DNA of 47,127 bases from Nocardioides sp. Root240 (GTDB lineage Bacteria > Actinomycetota > Actinomycetes > Propionibacteriales > Nocardioidaceae), in NCBI RefSeq assembly GCF_001428825.1, contig NZ_LMIT01000013.1:441605-488731 (forward strand), in the 5' to 3' direction. This document shows positions 25,842 to 33,070 of the stretch, in pieces; the first letter of the stretch is position 1, and every line of letters begins with the position of its first letter. The notes under the pieces are model-generated. The model was not told where the DNA came from. It saw nothing but the letters and a program-made list of their open reading frames with translations, and did no database searches. Position numbers and translations under genes: made by a program.

Positions 25842-27119
25842 ATGCCGTCTCGTACACGCAGCACCAGTGTCGACGAGCTCGCTGGCGTCTGCGGGCAGAT
25901 GTTCGCGCCGACCAGCGAGGACCTGATCGGCCTCGAGTGCGAGTGGCCAGTCCGTCGCGTCGACAACCCGCTCGCCCGGCCCGACCTCCACGTCCTGCAG
26001 CGCATCAGCGATGCGCCACTCCCTTCGGCAGGGATCGTGACCATCGAGCCCGGCGGCCAGATCGAGCTGTCGTCGGCGCCTGAGGACTGCGTCGAGGACG
26101 CCATCCATGCGGTCGACGCCGACGCCACGACGCTGCATGCACGTCTGCGCCAAGCAGGACTCGAGCCCGAGGTCACTGCCGTCGATGCAATCAGGTCCCC
26201 ACGTCGCATCCTGGAACGCCCGCGGTACCGGTGCATGGAGGCTCACTTCGACCGGGCGGGCGCGGCAGGTCGATGGATGATGTGCAACACCGCATCGGTG
26301 CAGGTCAACATCAGCAACGACCCGGTCGACCCCCACGCGCGCTGGCGGGTGCTGAACCACATCTCGCCGGTGCTGCTGGCGATGTTCGCCAACTCGGGTG
26401 CGATCGACGCCGGCGGGACTACCTGGGCCTCATCGCGCCAGGGCATCTGGTGGAACATCGACCGTAGTCGCACACGTCCGGTGCCGATGACCCAAGACCC
26501 CGCGCACGACTGGCTGTCGTACGCCATGGCAGCGCCGGTGTTCTTCATCCAGACCCAAGGGCCGTCCAGCCCGTGCGGGGTGGGCGTGACGACCGGGATG
26601 ACCTTCGCCGACTGGTTCCGGAACGGACACCTCCTCGGCTGGCCCACACTGGACGACTTCCGCTACCACCTCACGACGCTGTTCCCGCCCGTACGTCCGC
26701 GCGGCTGGGTGGAGCTGCGCGTCCTCGACGCCCTGCCTCCGATGATCCGCGCCGCAGCGGCGCTCGCCGTCGCGACCGCGAGCGCCGAAGGCGTCCGCGA
26801 GGAGATCCTCGAGCACATCCCGTCGACCAGCGATCTGTGGCTCGTCGCCGCGCGTGACGGCCTGAACTCCGAACGCCTGCGAGCGGCCGCCGTACGCCTG
26901 GCCGACATCCTCGCTGCGAACGTCGAGCGGGTCGCCGACCGCGACAGCGCCGACGTCCTGATCGAGTTCCTCGACACCTACACGCGAGCCGGCCTCACGC
27001 CGGGCTCCCACCGATGGCTCCCGCTGCCGATCACCCTGGCCGGTCCTCACGCGGGGACCATGTTGCCGATGCCCGAGAGCCCGACCGCCGTGGCCGACGA
27101 GATCCTGTGGACGACCTGA
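25842..27119 (+). CDS. gshA: Glutamate-cysteine ligase (GCS2/EgtA-type, GshA)
   Basis: 425 residues of the actinobacterial/plant-type glutamate-cysteine ligase family. Visible blocks: LIGLECEWPVRR (active-site acidic residues), GIVTIEPGGQIELSSAPE (substrate Glu/ATP), MMCNTASVQVNIS and RPRGWVELRVLDALPP. It makes gamma-glutamylcysteine. The same family member EgtA serves ergothioneine synthesis, but no egtBCDE genes are near and gshB lies divergently 154 bp away, so glutathione synthesis is favoured. Strong ribosome site AAGGGGG before the ATG. A perfect hairpin follows the gene. Confidence 0.9.
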   Translation: MPSRTRSTSVDELAGVCGQMFAPTSEDLIGLECEWPVRRVDNPLARPDLHVLQRISDAPLPSAGIVTIEPGGQIELSSAPEDCVEDAIHAVDADATTLHARLRQAGLEPEVTAVDAIRSPRRILERPRYRCMEAHFDRAGAAGRWMMCNTASVQVNISNDPVDPHARWRVLNHISPVLLAMFANSGAIDAGGTTWASSRQGIWWNIDRSRTRPVPMTQDPAHDWLSYAMAAPVFFIQTQGPSSPCGVGVTTGMTFADWFRNGHLLGWPTLDDFRYHLTTLFPPVRPRGWVELRVLDALPPMIRAAAALAVATASAEGVREEILEHIPSTSDLWLVAARDGLNSERLRAAAVRLADILAANVERVADRDSADVLIEFLDTYTRAGLTPGSHRWLPLPITLAGPHAGTMLPMPESPTAVADEILWTT

Positions 27120-27140
27120 CGCCTTTCAGCACCGGGAACA

Positions 27141-27178
27141 CAGAGGGGCCGCAGGTCGACAGACCTGCGGCCCCTCTG
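27141..27178. terminator. Bidirectional terminator hairpin between convergent genes
   Basis: Perfect 17-bp stem (27141-27157 with 27162-27178) and GACA loop. No strong T tract on either side. It sits 22 bases after gshA and 12 bases before the end of the convergent SCP2-like gene, so it can serve both. Confidence 0.8.
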
Positions 27179-27189
27179 CCGTGCAGCGA

Positions 27190-27639
27190 TCAGACCACCG
27201 ACACGAGCGCGATGAAACGGAGCGCTGTGATCGGATGGGTCAGCAGGCCCTTGACCACGAGCTTGCGACGGAGGATCTGGCCGAGCACCGACATGCCTCG
27301 CTTGGTGAAGAACCCGACGGGCACCAGACCGCCGCGCTTCATCTTCAGCTGTGACACGTCGAGGATCTGGTCCACGCTCGCTCGGACCGTTACCGCGGGG
27401 CGACCGATCAGGCCGTCGTGCACGATGGCGCCGTGACCACGGAACATGATCGTGCAGGCCTGCTCGGTGTCCGTGCTGTAGACGGCGACCGGTCGGCTCG
27501 TCCGCTTCGCGAAACGGACGCGCTCCGGGAAGTTCTCGAAGTTCTGCCCGAGGAGCGTTCCGACGATGCTGGAGACGCCGTTCGCGGAGTCACCCGCCTC
27601 GAGCTCGACGGGGTATGCGTTCGCCTCTGTGATCGACAT
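27190..27639 (-). CDS. SCP2-like / small lipid-binding protein, second copy
   Basis: 149 residues. The pattern of a ligand-binding alpha/beta domain is visible (VRFAKRTSRPVAVYST, ACTIMFRGHGAIVHDGL, PAVTVRASVDQILDVSQLKM), followed by a basic C-terminal helix region with a hydrophobic end (TALRFIALVSVV). It looks like a distant sterol-carrier-protein-2 type protein; this is a weak family call. I chose the ATG at 27637-27639, which has GAGGCGG upstream. An earlier ATG at 27657 overlaps the upstream gene and lacks a site. It is co-transcribed with the first SCP2-like gene and presumably binds the same hydrophobic compound or acyl-CoA. Confidence 0.6.
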   Translation of the reverse strand: MSITEANAYPVELEAGDSANGVSSIVGTLLGQNFENFPERVRFAKRTSRPVAVYSTDTEQACTIMFRGHGAIVHDGLIGRPAVTVRASVDQILDVSQLKMKRGGLVPVGFFTKRGMSVLGQILRRKLVVKGLLTHPITALRFIALVSVV

Positions 27640-27649
27640 GCGATCCGCC

Positions 27650-28063
27650 TCAGACATCGTAGTCGATGTGGTCGGCCGCCGCACCCCACGCGAGCAGGAA
27701 GTGGTGGAGAGCGACCGAGTTCTCGATCGCGGCGGCCATCGGCCCCTTGGCGAACTTGATCTTGCCCATCACGAGCATCTTGCCGGCCTCAGCCTTGCCC
27801 TCGGCGAGGTCCTTCCAGGTGTCGAGGTCGGCCTTGATGTCGAGCCACAGGTCGTCGTAGTCGAACTGGGGACCGGTCCACGCCACGACGCGCCCCTCCT
27901 TCCACTCGACATGGGTGACCAGGTCATCCCGGCCGTTGACTCCGAACGCCATCTTGTTGGTGAAGGTCGAGGCCTTCTTGAAGCCCTTGAGCATGGGCTC
28001 GCTCGCGTTCGCCGCGTCCGTGGCGCCATCGCACCACTCCTGCGAGAAGAACTTGACGGACAT
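27650..28063 (-). CDS. SCP2 sterol-binding-like protein, first copy
   Basis: 137 residues. It matches the SCP2 fold by pattern: N-terminal helix, a strand pair KMAFGVNGRDDLVTHVEWKEG, then WLDIKADLDTWKDLAEGKAEAGKMLVMGKIKFAKG, where the penultimate Gly-Lys-hydrophobic segment resembles SCP2 domains. No enzyme motif and no signal peptide, so it is cytosolic. SCP2 proteins bind lipids or acyl-CoAs. AGGAG lies 6 bases before the ATG. The promoter at 28183-28211 shares the styA/gshB architecture, linking it to the alkene regulon; it may carry hydrophobic substrate or CoA intermediates delivered by the Mce system (inference). Confidence 0.75.
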   Translation of the reverse strand: MSVKFFSQEWCDGATDAANASEPMLKGFKKASTFTNKMAFGVNGRDDLVTHVEWKEGRVVAWTGPQFDYDDLWLDIKADLDTWKDLAEGKAEAGKMLVMGKIKFAKGPMAAAIENSVALHHFLLAWGAAADHIDYDV

Positions 28064-28182
28064 GGATGACTCCTAAGGGTGGGCAGCGCGGCGAGGCGCG
28101 GCGCAACGAGCAAACTCAGGCGCGACGCTCGCCAGGGATCGGACCGAAGGCCGACAGCGAGCGCTGTGACCCCGGTCACCCC

Positions 28183-28211
28183 ATCTAAACCCACGATCAC
28201 TTAGCAGTCAA
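28183..28211 (-). promoter_or_regulatory. Promoter of the SCP2-like operon with operator half-site
   Basis: On the minus strand, TTGACT (-35, 28206-28211), 17-bp spacer, TTAGAT (-10, 28183-28188). The sequence directly after the -35 box is GCTAAG as in the gshB promoter; the partner half-site is weak (CACGA-TCA-CTTAG, 28192-28204). The -35 box is only 10 bp from the integrase stop codon. Confidence 0.6.
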
Positions 28212-28221
28212 TAACTTGTCC

Positions 28222-29397
28222 CTAAGAGATACCCACCTTGGCCGGCCCCCTGCCCTCACCAGGCGAGATGAGCTTCGCAAAGAGGCCATCGACCGCTGCC
28301 TGCGCCTTGGCCCCCGCGCCCGGCATGAGGTGCGTGTAGACACGCATCATGAAGGCCGGGTCCTTGTGGCCCATGTAGTCGGCCAACGCGCGCGGGCTGA
28401 TGCCGTTCTCCAACTGGAGGCTCGCGTAGAAGTGACGGCCACCATGGGTCATGAAGTCACGGGTCGTCGGCAACCCCGCGCGCTGAAGTGCGGGCTTCCA
28501 CACTGTGGGGTTCACGTAGTTCCTGTTCAAAGCCTTGCCGGTTGGGCTCGTGAGGATCAGGTGGGTCGTCTCCAGCGGTGCCTCCGGCCCGCCCATCGGG
28601 AGACTCACCTGCTTGGCAGGAAAAGCCTGGAGATGAGCCGCAATCTCGTTGGCGACACTTTCGGGCAGCGGGACCGTCCGAACCTTTCGCCCCTTCGGCA
28701 GCGAGAAGTACATCCTGCTGTGGAGGATGATGACCTGACGCCTGACCGTCACGACGCGGCGGAGGAAGTCCACGTCTTCCACGCCGAGGGCGAAGATCTC
28801 TCCCTGGCGAAGTCCCAGACCTGTGGCTAGCGTGAGAATCAGCCGGTAGCGGTCACGAAGCTCAAGTCGTAGCGCGCCGATCTGCTCCGGCGTCCAGGGC
28901 ACGAGCGGCGTGTCATCCGGCTTCGGTGCGCGCACCGAGGCCGACTTGCAAGGATTCTTCGCAATCCGCTCGTCATCGACGGCTGCCCCCAAGATCGACG
29001 ACAGGAGGCGCATGAGCTCTCGCACCGTCCTCGGACTCAGGTGCTCCGAGCGACCTCGAATCCAAGCTTGGACCAGCGTGGGTCGGATGTTGGCCAACCG
29101 GTGATGCCCAAGCATCGGGAGTACGTGGAGCCGAACGTTGCGCACCCGACGCTCCAAAGTGGTCGCACCACACGTCTGGACGGCCAACCACTCCTCGGCG
29201 TACTCCGCCAACGTCATCTGACCGCGGCTGAGGTCGAGGTAGGTCCCCCGCAGCAGATCGGCCTCGATCGTGGACTGGTGCGCCCGAGCAAGTGCCAGGG
29301 TGGGGAACTGCCGGGACACCTGCCTGCCGGTCGGATCGCGCCACCGCACCCGATAGGCGGTCCGGCCGTCAGAAACGCGCTTCTGGATGCTGGCCAC
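28222..29397 (-). CDS. int: Site-specific tyrosine recombinase (integrase)
   Basis: 391 residues: AP2-like N-terminal arm-binding region (about 1-60), SAM-like core-binding domain (about 60-145) and catalytic domain. Active-site residues visible: Arg197 (GLGLRQGE), a beta-hairpin Lys near 235 (SLPKGRKVRTVPL), His318 and Arg321 (THGGRH), His344 (YMGHKD) and nucleophile Tyr354 (RVYTHL). All are present, so it is probably active. GTG start at 29395-29397. It lies downstream of xis on the same strand, the normal order in actinobacterial integrative elements, so an attachment site is expected just past its stop. Confidence 0.95.
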   Translation of the reverse strand: MASIQKRVSDGRTAYRVRWRDPTGRQVSRQFPTLALARAHQSTIEADLLRGTYLDLSRGQMTLAEYAEEWLAVQTCGATTLERRVRNVRLHVLPMLGHHRLANIRPTLVQAWIRGRSEHLSPRTVRELMRLLSSILGAAVDDERIAKNPCKSASVRAPKPDDTPLVPWTPEQIGALRLELRDRYRLILTLATGLGLRQGEIFALGVEDVDFLRRVVTVRRQVIILHSRMYFSLPKGRKVRTVPLPESVANEIAAHLQAFPAKQVSLPMGGPEAPLETTHLILTSPTGKALNRNYVNPTVWKPALQRAGLPTTRDFMTHGGRHFYASLQLENGISPRALADYMGHKDPAFMMRVYTHLMPGAGAKAQAAVDGLFAKLISPGEGRGPAKVGIS

Positions 29398-29400
29398 GGT

Positions 29401-29595
29401 CTACCGAACTCCGGTCCCGCGTGGGGACTCAGTGCACTCATCCAACCAACGCTCGACCTCCGCATGGCGCCAGTGCAGCGCCCGCCCGAGACGGATGGCC
29501 CGCGGACCTCCCCCTGTCGCCCTCCACTTGTACAGCGTCTGGAGTGGAACCCCCAGGTATTCAGCCAACTCCTTGGTGCCCATCAGTCCGTCCAT
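29401..29595 (-). CDS. xis: Excisionase-like winged HTH protein (AlpA/HTH_17)
   Basis: 64 residues, nearly all helix-turn-helix: MGTKELAEYLGVPLQTLYKW then a wing GPRAIRLGRALHWRHAEVERWL. Typical of excisionases paired with tyrosine integrases, directing recombination toward excision. Start at 29593-29595 with AGAGG; an open frame reaches 29775, but its upstream part is not protein-like. Three bases separate it from the integrase start. Confidence 0.9.
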   Translation of the reverse strand: MDGLMGTKELAEYLGVPLQTLYKWRATGGGPRAIRLGRALHWRHAEVERWLDECTESPRGTGVR

Positions 29596-30019
29596 TGCTA
29601 GTCCTCTCGCCGGAGTTCCGTCGTCGTCAGCTGCTTCGACCCGACGGCGAGCGGACATCGCCCCCGTATGGACGGCTCCGGCACCTACTCGAAGAGGATG
29701 AGAGTCGGCGCAAGAGGTTTGCCGACGAGGGACAATGAGCCCTGAGACCCGACGTCCTCGCGCCGGCACGTGCATGAACCCAGTCGAAGTTGCAGCCGGG
29801 CCTCTTCGTTGCTGTCACCTGATTGGTGACAGGAACCTCCGCAGCGACACGAACTCCTGGCGAGAGGATCTTCATGCGCACCCACGACGAGGAGCACCAC
29901 ATCAGCTGAGGATCGAAGCGTCGGTGGGTCCTCTCGAACCGCCCAATCCATGCGCCGTCATCCCCTAACTTGGCTAGCCTTCGCAAACAGTTCTGGAAGG
30001 TCGATCGGGAGCAGACAAG
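29596..30019. promoter_or_regulatory. Divergent spacer between xis and the FRG gene with a palindrome
   Basis: 424 bp with no convincing gene. It contains CTGTCACC-TGATT-GGTGACAG (29812-29832), a perfect 8-bp inverted repeat with 5-bp spacer, suitable as a repressor operator for the xis-int and/or FRG transcripts. GGGAG just before 30020 is the ribosome site of the FRG gene. No repressor gene is nearby. Confidence 0.5.
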
Positions 30020-31948
30020 ATGGACAGCGATCAGGCGTCATCGGACCGGACTCGACTGTCCACCCGCGCACTCGCCGACAGCATCGAATCACAAGGCACC
30101 TTCGACGAGTCAGCGATCGCTGACGCCGCCGGCCGAGCGCTCGACGACGCTGCCCGGAACGCCGTGGGATCGCCGATGGTGCAAATGGCCATTCAACGGG
30201 CGGTCACCAACGCCGTCAGAGGCGACGCCAAAGGACTGGCTGCGCTGGGCATCCAAAGCTCCGCCGTCGAGAGCGCCGTCAATAGGGCCATCGCGAGCCT
30301 TGTCGACACGGCGGTGGCCACGCCCGAGGTGCGGCTCGCGATCCGTCGCGCAGTGGACCAAGCGGTCAGTCGTGAATCATCCGGACTGGTCGCACTAGGC
30401 ATCGGCGACTCCACCATCCGAACTGCTGTCGGCAAGGCCATCACCGAACTTGCCAGAACCGCGGTTGCGACACCCGCTGTCCGCGATGCGATCGACAAGG
30501 CGATCCGCGGTGGTCGGACTGGGTTTGCTGCGTTCGGCCCATCCTTGATCGAGTCGGCTGTCAGCACTGCCGTCACCTCCGTGGCGAAGGAGTCCGCCTC
30601 GTCGCCCGAGGTCAGGAGCGCGATCGACAAGGCGATTCGCCGCGACCGCTCCGGTCTGGCCGGGCTTGGCCCGTCAACCGTTGACGCTGCGGTCAGCAGG
30701 GCTCTGACGGACGCCGCCAAGAGCGCGATCCATGACCCGGAGATCCAGGCCGCCGTCGATCGAGCCGTGCGACACCAGGCCTCGTCGGGCTCGTATGCCG
30801 CCGACCCGGCGGTCGTGCGCGAACTCGGCAAGCACCTGCCTGAAGAAGATGCGGTTCAAGAACCGACGGCCGAACAGCGGCACGCACGTACCCCGCTGGT
30901 TCCCTCTGACGCCGACTACTCCTCCCAGTTCGAGAACCCCGGGAGCCTCTTCTCCGCGCACGAGGCACGGATTGACTCCTTCGCAGCTCTCACTGAAGCT
31001 GTCGGCGCCCTCACGGCAAGGAATCCTGGTCTCAAGTTCGTCTGGCGTGGCCAGCAAGATGCGAGCTGGGGTCTTCACAGCAGTCTTTACCGATCCCTGA
31101 TGGGGCACCACCAGCTGGGCACGAAGGAGCGCGGAGGGGCCGACTCACCGGAAAGGACGTTTCCCGACGAGACAGCGATGCTGGACGCCGAACTGGCGAT
31201 TCTCGCCGAGGCAGCGGACTGGCGGATGTCGGACCTCTCGGCCTTGGAGCTGTTCGCGCGCCTCCAGCACCACGGCGGCCCGACCCGCCTGTTGGACGTC
31301 ACACGGAACCCACTCATTGCAGCGTGGTTCGCGGTCGAGGACGGAGCTCAACGCGGCTGCGATGGTCGGCTGTTCGCGTTGGCCACTGCCCCAGCGGTGG
31401 AAGCTGGTGGCGGGCAGGGGGACGACGATCCCCTCCTCAAGGAAGTCCTAGCAGGCAAGCGCTACCCGTTCTGGAGCGGCTACAACTCCCCGCAGATACG
31501 GGAGGAGACCGAATGGGGCACAGGAACACGGCGTCGCCTCTGGGTCCCTCCTGCCTACGACGCCAGGATCGCCGCTCAGAACGCTGCCTTCCTCCTGGAA
31601 GGCGTCCCGATGCTGACACGGGCGAATCTGAAGTTCTTCACCGACTCCGCCGGCAAACCGTGGAGCGCTGCAGACGTGGCCGCTTCCTTGTCGATCTACG
31701 CCCGTCCGATCTCCCCGCTCCGTAAAGCTCGACCGAACAAGGCCCGCCTGGCACCCCTCTTCAGCTTCAGGATTGCCGTCGACGCCAAGGACGAGATTCG
31801 GCAGATGCTCACGAGCGCGTACGGCTACACAACCTCTCTGGTGTATCCCGACATCCAAGGCATGAGTCAGCGTCTGCGCAACAGGTCTGACTGGCTCGCC
31901 CCGCACTCGCAGGACGACCTTTCCCGGTCGATGAAACACGGGCGGTAG
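30020..31948 (+). CDS. FRG-domain protein with five N-terminal tandem repeats
   Basis: 642 residues. Residues about 33-260 hold five degenerate 36-50-residue repeats, each with the pattern (V/I)xxAVxxAI...A(V/S)xxPEVRxAIxxAVxxxxxGLxALG; they look all-helical. Residues about 315-520 are an FRG domain: FVWRGQQDASWGLHSSLYRS, then LELFARLQHHGGPTRLLDVT and NPLIAAWFAVE, the family's hallmarks. FRG domains are common in mobile elements and phage-defence loci, with unclear biochemistry. It is the first cargo gene beside xis-int, alone on its strand. No signal peptide. Effector or toxin function is inference. Confidence 0.85.
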   Translation: MDSDQASSDRTRLSTRALADSIESQGTFDESAIADAAGRALDDAARNAVGSPMVQMAIQRAVTNAVRGDAKGLAALGIQSSAVESAVNRAIASLVDTAVATPEVRLAIRRAVDQAVSRESSGLVALGIGDSTIRTAVGKAITELARTAVATPAVRDAIDKAIRGGRTGFAAFGPSLIESAVSTAVTSVAKESASSPEVRSAIDKAIRRDRSGLAGLGPSTVDAAVSRALTDAAKSAIHDPEIQAAVDRAVRHQASSGSYAADPAVVRELGKHLPEEDAVQEPTAEQRHARTPLVPSDADYSSQFENPGSLFSAHEARIDSFAALTEAVGALTARNPGLKFVWRGQQDASWGLHSSLYRSLMGHHQLGTKERGGADSPERTFPDETAMLDAELAILAEAADWRMSDLSALELFARLQHHGGPTRLLDVTRNPLIAAWFAVEDGAQRGCDGRLFALATAPAVEAGGGQGDDDPLLKEVLAGKRYPFWSGYNSPQIREETEWGTGTRRRLWVPPAYDARIAAQNAAFLLEGVPMLTRANLKFFTDSAGKPWSAADVAASLSIYARPISPLRKARPNKARLAPLFSFRIAVDAKDEIRQMLTSAYGYTTSLVYPDIQGMSQRLRNRSDWLAPHSQDDLSRSMKHGR

Positions 31949-32790
31949 AGCGGCACACCGTCTCCCGCAGATCTCCGACCGCCGTACTCCGTCCGCTGTC
32001 GAGAGGATCAACGGCCACGAGTCGGCCCTTCAACGCCCGTTACCCGACCAACCAACTGGCGGCTCTCCGCAGTTCCAGCTGGTTCTCAGTGCAACTCGGT
32101 CGCGTTCAACGAATCCGACCGGCGCTTCTCCGGGCCGCCAGACGGCTTCTGGCCGGCGGTGCCTCGTGCCTCGGCACCGCCGAAGTCGAACCTACTCCTG
32201 AACTCAAGGGCGTCAACGCGCGTTAGTTGGGGGTTGAAAACTCAAACCGGGATTTATCGCGAGAGAGGGGTGGCCGTGGGGAGTTCGCCCTGTTCCGAGC
32301 CCTGCCGGAGAAACGGGGGGGGCTTCTCCGCACTTTGTCCTGAGGCCGCCAGAGGCGCTTGCCTCCGGATAGAGGGCCGGCCTGCAGAAAACTCGTGGCC
32401 GACCCATGAGCGCACACCGGCATCCCGCTGGACGACATCAGCCGCCCAGGCATCCTGAACGCTTCATCAAACCGCATCGTCTTGGAGGTCCTGCGCAGGA
32501 ATACCAGACAGAGGCTCCTGCTCCCTCAGCGATGACCTCACGGAAGCGAGCCTGACCGGGTGCCTCAACTCGGTTCCGCTCGCGCGCGCGTTTTCATAGA
32601 GATTCTTCTAGGTATCTAGAAGCTCTTGCTCGTGGTGCCGATACGCAGGCCGACACGCCTCCGAAAGATCCAGACGCTCTGGACAGCCCCGATACGTTCA
32701 AGGCGTCCCCAAAAAAAAGCCGGCCGAAGGCAAGCCCCTCCGGCGTAGCGGATGCGATTGAGGAGCGGGTCCGGGCAGAGCCCGCAGCGA
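31949..32790. other. Non-coding stretch after the FRG gene
   Basis: About 840 bp. Open frames here (for example 32159-32458 +) lack a ribosome site and protein-like composition. Features seen: the inverted repeat CTTCTAG-GTAT-CTAGAAG (32605-32622) and a minus-strand terminator (32711-32744). It may be decayed sequence. Confidence 0.5.
32711..32744 (-). terminator. Rho-independent terminator (minus strand)
   Basis: Read on the minus strand: GCCGGAGG, loop GGCTTG, CCTTCGGC (one G-T pair), then CGGC and eight T residues (32711-32718). It is the clearest classical terminator in the window and marks the end of the transcript carrying the small membrane protein and the 616-residue gene. Confidence 0.8.
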
Positions 32791-32976
32791 TTAGCGGTCG
32801 ATTCGCCGTGCAGCGTTGTCCCGCAAGGCCGATGCTCGGTCGGGGTCGTGCCCCAACAGTGCGGCAACCTCTAGTTCATGCCGTGCGACGCCCAAGGCTC
32901 GCCACCGGCGACCTCCCCGCCCAAGCCACACCAATACGGCGCCGCTGAGCACCGAGCCGACCGCGTTCTCCCACAT
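32791..32976 (-). CDS. Small putative membrane protein
   Basis: 61 residues: one hydrophobic segment (VGSVLSGAVLVWLG, about 6-19), a basic stretch, then an acidic/basic helix (HELEVAALLGHDPDRASALRD). Supported by protein-like composition and by the terminator 47 bp downstream on the same strand. The ribosome site is weak. It lies 94 bp after the 616-residue gene. Function unknown. Confidence 0.4.
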   Translation of the reverse strand: MWENAVGSVLSGAVLVWLGRGGRRWRALGVARHELEVAALLGHDPDRASALRDNAARRIDR

Positions 32977-33070
32977 GTCGCGACACGGTAGGAACCCCCT
33001 CCGACGCAACCCCCCGAGCCGGCACGTCACGCCATCTGGCTGCGGCGGTCTCGGCTCGTGAGGCAGGCGG

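Noticed and set aside
25842..27119. Assignment as EgtA of ergothioneine synthesis
   Set aside because: Same family, but no egtB/C/D/E genes are near, whereas gshB and glutathione-using enzymes are.
28064..28221. tRNA gene as integration target beside the integrase
   Set aside because: No cloverleaf or T-loop sequence could be found here or near 37,020-37,140.
32159..32458. Possible 99-residue protein in the spacer after the FRG gene
   Set aside because: No ribosome site, mixed composition and no family resemblance; neighbouring frames on the other strand are equally open.
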